Source: Cryptomeria japonica
Taxonomy: Eukaryota; Streptophyta; Pinopsida; Cupressales; Cupressaceae
Assembly (NCBI RefSeq): GCF_030272615.1
Contig: NC_081410.1
Location: forward strand, 146,787,349-146,851,348
Direction: 5' to 3'
DNA length: 64,000 nt
Shown here: piece after piece, positions 24,328-33,302 of the stretch
Position numbering within the stretch: position 1 is the first letter of the stretch
How the letters are laid out: each line of letters opens with the position of its first letter
Program-made: the position numbers and the translations under genes
The notes under the pieces: generated by a model
The model's database searches: none
The model's input: the letters and a program-made list of their open reading frames with translations, nothing else
What the model was told of the DNA's origin: nothing

Positions 24328-24497
24328 CCACCTTCCAACTCCCACATCTATCATTCCTCACCCACTTCCTAACACCATTGAAAACCTTTCATCCATTAAG
24401 ATAGTCCACCCACAATCCCCATCACCTAATTCCTACCATCATTCACACTCAATCCAAGGAATCTCTCATCCTTCCATCCAAACACCCTACCCTAGCT
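24328..24497 (+). pseudogene. T1 Pro/Ser/His-rich coding remnant
   Basis: Short open frame 24317-24499 rich in Pro, Ser, His and Ile. It leads directly into the 42-bp tandem array and shares its composition, so it probably belongs to the same eroded ORF. Confidence 0.3.
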
Positions 24498-24870
24498 GAA
24501 GAACCTCTCATCCTTCTATCCACTCCATCTCCCCTAGTTGAAGAACCTCTCATCCTTCCATCCACTCCATCTCCCCTAGTTGAAGAACCTCTCATCCTTC
24601 CATCCACTCCATCCCTCCTAGTTGATGAATCTCCCATCCTTCCATCCACTCCATCTCTCCTAGTTAATTAATCTCCCATCCTTCCATCCACTCCATCTCC
24701 TAGTTAATGAATCTCCCATCCTTCCATCCACTCCAGATATCCCAATTGAAGAACCTCTCATCCTTCTATCTACTCCATCTATCATAGTTGAAAAATGTAT
24801 CATCCATCCATCTATCCTAGTTGAATAATTTCCCATCTTTTCATTCAATCCATACACCCAAGTCATTGAA
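24498..24870 (+). repeat. 42-bp coding minisatellite (14-residue repeat)
   Basis: About nine head-to-tail units of 42 bp. A typical unit starts gaagaacctctcatcc and ends ctccatctcccctagtt. Since 42 is 14 codons, the array stays in frame and encodes EEPLILPSTPSPLV-like repeats (E/D-E-P/S-L/P-I-L-P-S-T-P-S-x-L-V). The first four units are nearly intact; later units gain stops (taa in unit 5), small deletions and substitutions. The consistent phase argues that it grew as part of a protein, probably the disordered region of the T1 polyprotein upstream of the G-patch. Confidence 0.75.
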
Positions 24871-24954
24871 CCTTCCATCATTCCTTCCATTCCATCTAAA
24901 GAATCTACCCACTCACCTCTTGTCACACCATCCACACTATTCCCATCATTCCGA

Positions 24955-25435
24955 GATCTTGTTCTAGGGCATGTTCAAAGCATTATTAATCCCAGTCAAG
25001 ATCCTACCATTTCATCCCCTTCATCTCAAGATCCCCTATCATCCCCTATTCCAAGTCAAGATCCTCTTGTCCCATATACTCCACCTCTTGATCCTTTGTT
25101 TCCTCCTATTTAAACCATCCCACCACCATCACCTTATCCCCTTGGTTGTCTTACATTCATCTGTGGAAGTTCACTCACAGCAGAAGAACATCTCATATAT
25201 ACCACCCATTCTCCTCCATCTGATAAAGGACTTGCATCTTGTTACCCAGAGAACAAGCATCATGCTTTAGATAAAATACTCAAAAAAATGAACCATCAAG
25301 GAAAAGGCTTAGGCCTACATGAGCAAGGTACTTTGGATCCCATCCATGTCAAAGCACATCTAGGATCTCATGGTCTTGGTTACATATCCCAAGGCACTTC
25401 AAATAAAAAAGTTGGTACAACTAATGCAAAATAAA
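24955..25435 (+). pseudogene. T1 Ser/Pro-rich linker plus G-patch domain
   Basis: One plus-strand frame runs through PSQDP-type repeats (about 24990-25100), a single TAA near 25108, a short linker, and then a G-patch at 25264-25380 with the Gly ladder GKGLG...HEQG...HGLGY. It ends at TAA 25433-25435. G-patch domains bind nucleic acid or helicase partners and occur in retrovirus-like polyproteins, including plant gypsy elements. The upstream 14-residue repeats are in the same general region. I see no protease or RT after it before the C2 insertion. Confidence 0.65.
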
Positions 25436-26201
25436 AGTATACTTCCAAACACGCCATTTCATCTCCCCATCGTTTCTCCAAATCATTTATCATCATCCCC
25501 CCTCCTCAATACCTTCATATATCCCCTGCATGTAAAATCCATTTGGGGCCATTATATCCCAAAATCCCAACCTCCATCTCCTACTTGTCCCTCCATACAC
25601 AAATCCCATATCTCGATCACCCATCATAAACATACTAGTCCTTTCATTCCCAATCACGATCAACAAAGGCACATATCACCTCATTCCATCCAACATCTCA
25701 CATCCATCATTTCATCTATATTTCCTTCATCTCCTACACCTCCGCATACTCCTTCCAAGACTACTAGCATAAATTTGGATGCCAAATCAAAAATGCATAA
25801 AGATAAACATCCACAACAATAAAAATATGACCATGTCCACTAAAAAAGACATGTTCCAATAGTGCAAAAGCTGATACAAAAATGCAATGAATCCCACAAG
25901 CCGCAAAGGCCCACTAAAGAAAAAGAAAAAATAATGTACATCCCAAAGAAAAAGAAGCAGTGCATCCAAAAGAAAAATCTCTAATGGCATCCAAAGTTGC
26001 TAGTCCACCAGCTAAACATTATCCCCCTCCATCTCCTAAATATATTTTGGGTCCCTATGTCCCAAAGCTACCTATCATAATGTCTTCATCATATTCACAT
26101 GCTACATCCATCTCTCCTCTGCTCATCCCACATCCTTCACAGCATGTGCCAATGTTGGTCCAGACAACATCCCCCATCACACTCACTTTCCCTCCTTCCA
26201 T
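25436..26201 (+). pseudogene. T1 low-complexity coding remnant
   Basis: Pro/Ser/His/Lys-rich frames with many interruptions (for example 25370-25822 and 25960-26253). A Lys-rich stretch occurs near 25910-25980 (IPKKKKQCIQKK). No enzymatic motif is visible. The sequence is cut at 26206 by the C2 Copia and resumes at 40752 with the same composition. Confidence 0.35.
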
Positions 26202-26206
26202 CCAAA

Positions 26207-27270
26207 TGTTTGTATTTTGGTTTGATTTTGTCATTGATGTCAACACCTACTAAAACACTAGCACTTTGGAGATCCAGCAGCATTCACTAGCAAACAAGTA
26301 ACTATTGCACAATTATTGGTATATGGTTCACCGACAGCATATAATGATCATTGACACTTGGAATGGCATGAAAGACACTTGGTAATATCGAAGACATCAT
26401 GTGGACATCTTATCTTAATGAATTAATCATTGGTATATTCATATTTGCATATTTGCTTTTACCGACAAATAGGTCGAGGATTATCTAGGGTTACACAGGC
26501 AGGTTTTATCTTTTCCAGATCAGCATGGCATGCTATGGAGATGATTAATTATTGTTGTAAATGCATTAAGCCGACATGTTCAATTGGTTATTGCATCAGA
26601 TATTGTTTGTAAAATGTTTTTATTATAATATCTTGTAGAGTCGACCTACTAAAATTGGTCTTAGGTTCTGGTATAAATGTAACATCTTATTTGTAAGATC
26701 AAGTGTGGAATGCGAAAAAGAATTGTGTGAAGGTATATGCGAGATTAGGTAGAGTAATACACGAAGACATCATTTGAAGGTGAAGCTAGATTCTTGTGGA
26801 AGTATATCAGCATTACACCGGTACTGAATCCAGCATGTGAAGATGCTATTTTGTGTAGTACATTCTTATTGGATTTAACCATCCAACTGTAGTCAGTGTG
26901 ACTCCCATTTTGTTATTGAGCAGTGAGCTCTAGGCTATTGGCCTTTCTGCATGTGCAGACCACCCCATTTATGTACACTTACTATCTGCAGTAGTATCAT
27001 CTGATTGTGGGTAAGGTTTCCCACCATGGTTTTTCCCCTTACAGGGTTTCCACATACAAATATTGGTGTTATGTGTTGTGGATGACTTTGTGTTAATGTT
27101 GCATGCATTAATCTTTACCGGTATAACAATTAAGTGTTAAAACTATCTACCGGCATACTTAATTGATTTACTGATATTAAGAATTAAGTTGGTTAAGTTG
27201 TTTTTGGTTTGAATTTATTTGACAACTGATACACCCCCCCCCCCCTCTCAGTTGTCTCTGGGACCTAACA
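26207..27270 (+). mobile_element. C2 5' LTR
   Basis: Starts TGTTTGTATTTTGG and ends GGGACCTAACA. A TATA-like box TATAAAT sits at 26672-26678, with the same motif at the same place in the 3' LTR. A run of 12 or more C residues lies near 27233-27245, just before the end. The LTR should contain the promoter for element RNA. Confidence 0.92.
26672..26678 (+). promoter_or_regulatory. C2 5' LTR TATA box
   Basis: TATAAAT, conserved at 40158-40164 in the 3' LTR. It is about 465 bp from the LTR start, a reasonable U3/R position. Confidence 0.55.
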
Positions 27271-27272
27271 AT

Positions 27273-27284
27273 TGGTATCAGAGC
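27273..27284 (+). promoter_or_regulatory. C2 primer binding site (initiator tRNA-Met)
   Basis: TGGTATCAGAGC starts two bases after the LTR and is the exact complement of the plant initiator tRNA-Met 3' end used by most Copia elements. Confidence 0.92.
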
Positions 27285-27326
27285 TTAGTCCTCTTTTGCA
27301 GAAGTTTAACAACTTGAGGAGATCCA

Positions 27327-28479
27327 ATGTCTACTAACTATTTCAGGAAGGACAGTCCTAAACTTGATGGAACCAACTATGGCATATGGAAGATCAGAAT
27401 GGAGACACATCTAAATTGCATTGGAAAAGATATCTGGGAAGTTACAAAGAATGGTTATACTGTTGCTATACCAGGTCAGCCCAGTCCAGCTAACTTGACA
27501 AAAGATGAGGAAAATGATTGCAAAGCAAGAGAAACACTTTTGAGCGCATTATCAGATCAACAAATCATGGGACTATTAGATAGGTCTACTGCTAAAGCTA
27601 TTTGGGATCATTTGGAAACACTAAATGAAGGAGATTCCACAGTCAAAATTGCAAAACTTGAAAGCTTCCGAGTCAGGTATGAACATCTGAAAATGGAAGA
27701 AGATGAAAGGATTTCTGCTTTATGGAAAGAGTAAATGAAATTATTTTGGGTATTAAATGTTGTGGAGGAACCTTAAGTGAGGATGAAATTGTTTCAAAAG
27801 TTTTAAGAGGATTTCCACCGGCATATAAATGAAGTTTACTGCTATAAATGAGTTGAGAACAATGCCTAACACATCAGTAACTAGGGATACATTGATTGGG
27901 AAACTTTCAGCTTTTGAAATTAAAGAATTTGGTCCTGTTGCTACTATAAAGATAGATTTAGCCTTTAAAGCATCAACATCATTTGCTCCATCATTTGACA
28001 AATCTAATTGGAAAGCCTTTTATGCAAGAGAACTTGAAGAAAGCAGGAAAGAAAATGAAGAACTTGAAGGACTTGAAGCACTGTTTGCAAGGAAAATGCC
28101 TAAAGGTCCAGTTGGAAGTAAGTATGAAGGCAAAGCACCCTTTAAATGTTTCAACTACAATAAGATTAGTCATATGGCTTTGAGATGCCCTGATAGACAT
28201 GCTAGACTAAGAGAAGAAGCTAGAAGAACATACAAGCCTAATCCTGAATATCAGAGATACAGATTTAAGAAGAACAAAGACAAATCTTGTTACATTGTTG
28301 ATGAAGGTATGACTGATGATTCTGATGAGGATCCGGCAGACAATGGATGGGTTTTTATTTCTATAATAGAAGATCAACCGGCACCTACTGCTCAACCGGT
28401 AGAACAAGCCCTAGCAGCTAAAGTTGAAGTAAAGGATGAATGGATCATTGACTTAGGATGTTCACATCATATGACATGA
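27327..28479 (+). pseudogene. C2 gag and protease start (two frameshifts)
   Basis: Starts at ATG 27327 (MSTNYFRKDSPKLDGTNYGI). The first frame runs to 27734, where one missing base shifts the frame, and a second single-base loss near 27828 moves it to 27829-28479. The zinc knuckle reads CFNYNKISHMALRC, so the second Cys of CX2CX4HX4C is Tyr. The protease motif IIDLGCSHHM has DLG in place of DSG. The frame ends at TGA 28477-28479, where C1 has Gly. Gag and protease are non-functional in this copy. Confidence 0.88.
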
Positions 28480-28494
28480 GACAAAGGTAAATTC

Positions 28495-29625
28495 TTGAAC
28501 TTTCAAGAATACAATGGAGGTTTAGTAAGATTTGGAGATGACAAAGCTTGTTCAATCAAAGGTAAGGGTACAATATCTCTTGATGGTAAGCATAACACTG
28601 ACAATGTTTACTATATTGAAGGATTAAAGCATAATCTTTTAAGTGTTGGTCAATTAGTTGAGAAAGGATTTCAGTTACAATTTAAAAATGGAAAATGCAA
28701 AATCATGAATAGAATTGGTTTGGAAATTGCAACTGGTAATCAGACTAGAGGTAATATCTTTCATTTGAATTACAGTGAAAAGACATGCTTGATTGCACAT
28801 ATAGATGAAAGTTGGTTATGGCATAAGAGACTCTGTCATGTAAACTTTGATTGCATGGTAAAGATCAGTACTACTAAGGCAGTTAGAGATTTACCTAAAA
28901 TTATCAAACCTCAGAATACAGCATGTAAGGAATGTCAATTTGGAAAACAAGTTAGAGCTAGTTTCAAAAGTATTCCAGAAAAATCCAATAATGCTCTTGA
29001 TTTGATTCACACTGATTTATGTGGTCCAGCTAGAACTAAAAGCTTACAAGGTGATAGATATTTCATGCTAATCATTGATGACTATTCTAGAATGTGTTGG
29101 GTTACTTTTCTCAGAGAAAAATCAGAAGCACTTGGAAAGTTTAAACTGTTCAAAGCAATGGTTGAAAATGAAACCGGTAAGAAAATCAAATGTTTAAGAT
29201 CAGATCAAGGAGGAGAATTCACATCTAAGGACTTTAATACATTTTGTGAAGTAAAAGGAATCAGAAGACAGCTATCACCACCTCGGACACCACAGCAGAA
29301 TGGAGTTGTTGAAAGGAAAAATAGAACTATCTTGGATGCAGCAAGAAGTATGTTATCAGAAGAAAATTTACCACATGTGTATTGGAGAGAAGCAGTCAGT
29401 ACAGCGGTCTATACATTCAACAAAGTTCACATCAAAGCTGAAAGCGGTAAGACCCCTCATGAACTATGGTTTGGTAATACTCCTACTCTTAAGTATTTCA
29501 GAATTTTTGGAAGTAAATGTTATATCAGAAGAGATGAGTATATTGGCAAATTTGATCCTAGAAGTGATGAAGGAATATTTCTTGGTTATTCATCTAAGAG
29601 CAAGGCATACAGATGTTTTAAATAG
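28495..29625 (+). pseudogene. C2 integrase (long open frame, stop at 29623)
   Basis: 376 codons open. It covers the GAG-pre-integrase zinc region (WLWHKRLCHVNFDCM ... CKECQFGKQ, an HHCC finger) and the integrase core. The core has the catalytic triad HTDLCGP, RSDQGGEF and VVERKN, with 35 residues between the second Asp and the Glu, as required. The frame is the same as the preceding gag frame, so only the TGA at 28477 separates them. It ends at TAG 29623-29625 (CFK then stop), where C1 reads on. Catalytic residues appear intact but the polyprotein is interrupted. Confidence 0.9.
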
Positions 29626-29892
29626 AGATTGCAGAAAATTGTTGAGAGTAGAAATGTAAAGATTGATGAACAATTCAGAGGAACTTCAAGGTATATAGAC
29701 TCTGAACCGGCAATAGAAATTGTGACGAATGAACCTACACTAAATTCACCAGTACAGAATTAAGACCCAGTTACCCCAGTACCATCTGAGGATTCCACAA
29801 TAATTGAAGAACAACAACAAACAAAGACACCTCGGTATGTAAGATTGAATCATTCTAAAGATTAGATAATTAGAAACAAATTTAAAGGAGTT
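29626..29892 (+). pseudogene. C2 integrase-RT linker
   Basis: Continues the polyprotein after the TAG at 29623, with further stops (TAA at 29761-29763 and TAG near 29863). It matches the C1 linker (14280-14041) in content: Thr/Pro/Glu-rich, then TPRYVRLNHS-like. Low-complexity connection with no enzymatic motif. Confidence 0.7.
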
Positions 29893-30879
29893 ATGACAAG
29901 AGGAAGATTGGCAAATGAAGAGGTATGTCTTATTTCTCAAATTGAACCATCATCTATTAATGAGGCATGTGAAGATAAATTTTGGATTAAAGCTATGGAA
30001 GAAGAATTAGAACAAACTGAGAAAAATAACACTTGGACATTAGTTCCCCGGCCTAAAAATAAAAATGTAATTGGAACCAAATGGGTATTCAGAAACAAAC
30101 TTAATGAAGATGGTAAGGTTGTCAAAAATAAAGCAAGACTAGTGTGTAAGGGATATTCTCAAAAAGAAGGAGTTGATTACAATGAAACCTTTGCACGGGT
30201 AGCTAGAATTGAGGCAGTCGGATTATTCTTGGCTTTTGCAGCTCACAAGAACTACAAAGTTTATCAAATGGATATTAAATGTGCATTTTTTAAAGGAGAT
30301 CTTGAAGAGGAAGTGTACATTGAACAACCTGATGGATTTTCTTTGACAGATGACAATGATATGGTATGCAGGTTAAGGAAAGCTCTGTATGGACTAAAAC
30401 AAGCTCCAAGAGCTTGGTATGCAAGATTGGATAAGTATCTTTTAAAGATTGGTTTTACTAAAGGAAATGCAGATAGCAATTTATATTACAAAATAACTAA
30501 TGATGACATCTTGATTATAGAAGTATTTGTTGATGATATAATCTTTGGAGGAGAAGATGGATTATGTAAGGAATTTTCTATTAAAATGCAGCAAGAATTT
30601 GAAATGCCTATGATTGGTGAAATAAAAAAAATTTTAGGATTGCAGATTTCACAGACTGACAAAGGTATATTTTTGAGTCAATCCAAATACTTGAAAGAGT
30701 TACTAAAGAAATTTGGGATGGAGAACTCTAAACCGGTAAGCACACCTATGACTACAAATGACAAATTATCTCAAAGGGATGAATCTACACCTATTAATCC
30801 AACTAGATACAAATCTATGATAGGAGGTTTACTGTATTTGACACAAACCAGACCTGATATTATGAATGTAGTATGTATT
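29893..30879 (+). pseudogene. C2 reverse transcriptase, cut by N1
   Basis: Open from 29893 to the insertion point. RT motifs in order: [80 protein letters not shown], the FVDDIIFGG catalytic box near 30525-30550, and [20 protein letters not shown]. The protein is cut after [20 protein letters not shown] by the N1 LTR at 30880 (TSD GTATT). The continuation is at 38700. The catalytic Asp pair is present. Confidence 0.93.
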
Positions 30880-31051
30880 TGTAGCGTCCTAAAATTGTGA
30901 CACTTGCAATTTCGACTGCATTTCGGTCTTCACGATGGCGACACAACACAGAACCTGAATGGAGACCCCGAAACTTGCTCATGACACCAAAAACTGCATT
31001 TTCTTGCACCCTGGCCTGAACCTCCTTTGCACCCTGCTGTCCCGGGAGGTG

Positions 31052-31144
31052 GGACCAGAGCGCCCAGCGCCCTGGTCCTTCAGGACCAGAGCGCCCAGCA
31101 CCCTGGTCCTTCAGGACCAGGGCGCCCAGCGCCTTGGTCCCTGG
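31052..31144 (+). repeat. 31-bp GC-rich LTR minisatellite, three units
   Basis: Three 31-bp units at 31052-31082, 31083-31113 and 31114-31144, each starting ggaccag and containing gcgcccagc. Neighbouring units meet at ctggtccttcaggaccag, an 18-bp sequence that is almost a perfect inverted repeat and could form a hairpin in RNA or single-stranded DNA. The 3' LTR has two units at 37641-37702. Confidence 0.9.
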
Positions 31145-31263
31145 GTCCTATTTTGGGCCCGGTCTCTTTTGGACTTCGAGTCTTTATGTTTGAAAATTGG
31201 AAAATTGTCTTTCCTGGTCGGCCTAAGGTCGGGAAAATCAGTCTATCAGCCCTAATTGACAAG

Positions 31264-31270
31264 TATATAA
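31264..31270 (+). promoter_or_regulatory. N1 5' LTR TATA box
   Basis: TATATAA, conserved at 37822-37828 in the 3' LTR. It lies between the 31-bp repeats (upstream, U3) and the CAAGCATT repeats (downstream, probably R/U5), a sensible core-promoter position. Confidence 0.65.
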
Positions 31271-32123
31271 ACTACATTTTCCTCTTTCATTCGACATGAT
31301 GGAAAAAGCGTGGAAATTATACTCAAGCATTCAAGCATTCAAGCATTCCTTCAAGCAATTGATCATTTCAAGTCTCCATTCAAGGCTAAGTGTTGCATTC
31401 AAGACAAGGATTCAACCATTGAAGAGGAGATCACTTACAACATACAACACCTATACCTTCGCACATAAGGATACAAACATCCTTACAACAAGGTATTAGT
31501 ACTTGTTTTACATTACAGACATTTACATTTACAGCATTGCTCATTTCTTGGTTAATTCCAAAATCGGGGTTTGACCTAAAGGCAAACCCCTAATCCCTAA
31601 CCCCCCAATCGTCTTCGCTTTTCTGTGTGTAGGTTGCAGGTACGCGGCTGAAATTGAAGATCTGGAATCCTTGTGCAGAGACGAACAGATCCCCCTTCGT
31701 TTCACGGATTTTTCGGAGGACCGTGGCGCTCGGGCGCCATTGTCCTGGCAACTTTCACTCAAATTTGCAGGACAGCGCCGTATCGACATTTTACTGCTAA
31801 TTCTAGGTCCGCAGCTTCATACTGTATTCCTATCTCAGTTTATAAGCGAATCTTTCTCACTTTCTATGCATTCCTAGCTTAATTCTTCTATGCACATTCT
31901 TTACAAAAGAGGGTAGCATTGCTTTCTTAACCCTTGAAACACATTTAGCATCCAATCTTGCATTGCGTGGGATTGGATCTTGTGGGTTTCAACCCCTCTT
32001 TTGAATGTAAAGTCTCTCCCCTAAGTGAAAACCATCAACCCTAGTGAATCTCCCTTCTCTCTCCTTGGAGTTGGAAGAGGGGAGAGCAACTAGGGTTCGA
32101 TCGCGATTTTCCGCTTTACATTT

Positions 32124-32140
32124 TGGTGAACCCGACGTGA
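32124..32140 (+). promoter_or_regulatory. N1 candidate primer binding site
   Basis: TGGTGAACCCGACGTGA begins three bases after the LTR and starts with TGG, complementary to a tRNA CCA end. I cannot assign the tRNA from memory. It is not the initiator tRNA-Met site used by C1 and C2. Confidence 0.6.
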
Positions 32141-32286
32141 ACATCCTTTCTGATTATTCATGGTTAGATCTGAAAATTGGATTCCTTGATTACATTTCCA
32201 TGTTGATCTTTTGCAAAATTTTAGAGGTTAATTGCATAAAAACCCTAAATTTTCTTTTTAAGTAATTAAACTTGTGAAATGTTTAA

Positions 32287-33069
32287 TTGTTGATGCTTGT
32301 TTCAGATCTACCCTTCTATTACAAATTATCAATTCATATCTATGCTTTAATTTTGAAAATTAAGTGGTTAAGTGTCAAAACCCTAATTTTTGAAACCCTC
32401 TTGATTCAACCTTTGTCTGACAATTTCACTGATCAAAACATCTCCAAATCAGCTGTAACTTTGGATTCCGCAATAAAATCGAAATATCTTTCATCCCTGA
32501 AAATTTGGAAAAAAGTTGCGAGGACCGTGTGCACTCCGAGCGCCATCGTCCCCGACATTTTTTCCGAAATTTCGGGAGCGAGATCTTACTGTATTTTCCT
32601 GCTAAAATTCAGAATTTTGGCTGGTTTTATCAATTATAACACTTTCAAAATTAAAGTCAAAGTTGGTCTAGGGATTGCTTGGATTAACGCTTCTAATCAT
32701 TCAAAAATCATTGAAATTGAAATTTTGTGTCAAAATTGTGTTCTTACTGTCCTAAATCTGAAAAGTGTGTTTGCATTCATTAAAAATTTCAATGCTTTAT
32801 TCAAATTCTTGCAATTTGTGACTTTTGAAATTAAGTGCTTAATTACAACCACTTTGATTTCCGCTTCCAAAATCGAATTTTGCGTGAAATTAAGTCAATT
32901 TTTAAAATCCAAAACTTGCATTGCTTTTGGTATTCCCTCTAAAATCATAAAATTCAAAATTTCAGTTTCCCTCTCTTTTTCAAAATTCAAATTTCTGCAT
33001 TTTTCGACAATCTTGGTAGGGTTCAATTTTGAGATTGCAACTTTAATTTGGCCTATCTACAGATCGTAA
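32287..33069 (+). CDS. N1 leader ORF (260 codons), uncertain
   Basis: An uninterrupted frame of 260 codons lies between the primer site and the gag ORF. The product would be rich in Ile, Leu, Phe, Lys and Ser with no known domain, signal peptide or repeat. It includes the first copy of the duplicated GC module. So long an open frame in AT-rich DNA is unlikely by simple chance. However, the composition looks like translated A/T-rich leader and the ORF has no supporting homolog in the window. It may be non-coding leader that happens to lack stops. Confidence 0.25.
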   Translation: MLMLVSDLPFYYKLSIHIYALILKIKWLSVKTLIFETLLIQPLSDNFTDQNISKSAVTLDSAIKSKYLSSLKIWKKVARTVCTPSAIVPDIFSEISGARSYCIFLLKFRILAGFINYNTFKIKVKVGLGIAWINASNHSKIIEIEILCQNCVLTVLNLKSVFAFIKNFNALFKFLQFVTFEIKCLITTTLISASKIEFCVKLSQFLKSKTCIAFGIPSKIIKFKISVSLSFSKFKFLHFSTILVGFNFEIATLIWPIYRS

Positions 33070-33202
33070 AATCACTCAATTTTTTCAGATTAGCTCTAAA
33101 ATCATCATAACTTTCATCCCTGCAAATTTCGAAAAAAGTTGTCGGGACCGTGTGCACTCCGAAGCGCCATGGTCCCTGACATTTTTTCTGAAATTTCGGG
33201 AG
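32492..33202 (+). repeat. N1 leader: duplicated 87-bp GC-rich module
   Basis: 32492-32578 and 33115-33202 are imperfect direct repeats. Shared blocks are catccctg, gaaaaaagttg, gaccgtgtgcactccg, gcgccat, gtccc, gacatttttt and gaaatttcgggag. A shorter relative of the core (gaggaccgtgg, cgggcgccat, gtcc) occurs in both LTRs near 31718 and 38290. The first N1 leader copy sits in the leader ORF; the second lies just before gag. Confidence 0.8.
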
Positions 33203-33302
33203 ATTGTCCTGATTATATTTAACAGCTTAAATCCAGAAGATTGGCTGATTTTACTGAAAATTGCTACCTCTAAATTCAAAACTTTCTCTCTCTCTCTAGT
33301 GC

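Larger units (their letters stand above)
30880..32120 (+). mobile_element. N1 5' LTR
   Basis: TGTAGCGTCC...GCTTTACA. It carries three 31-bp GC-rich units at 31052-31144, a TATATAA box at 31264-31270 and three copies of CAAGCATT at 31324-31347. Compared with the 3' LTR it has one extra 31-bp unit and two fewer 8-bp units. Together these account for the whole 15-bp length difference (1241 against 1226). Confidence 0.93.

Noticed and set aside
24498-24870. Possible CRISPR-like array
   Set aside because: Head-to-tail repeats without spacers, in a plant genome context; a coding minisatellite.
24449-24935. Minus-strand Gly/Asp/Arg-rich repetitive ORFs
   Set aside because: Shadows of the 42-bp array; the plus-strand reading continues the composition of the flanking T1 frames, and the G-patch downstream is on plus.
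30959-31299. ORFs over the N1 LTR GC-rich repeats (both strands, both LTRs)
   Set aside because: They fall inside the LTR and are explained by the 31-bp repeat; the same shadows recur at 37512-37820.
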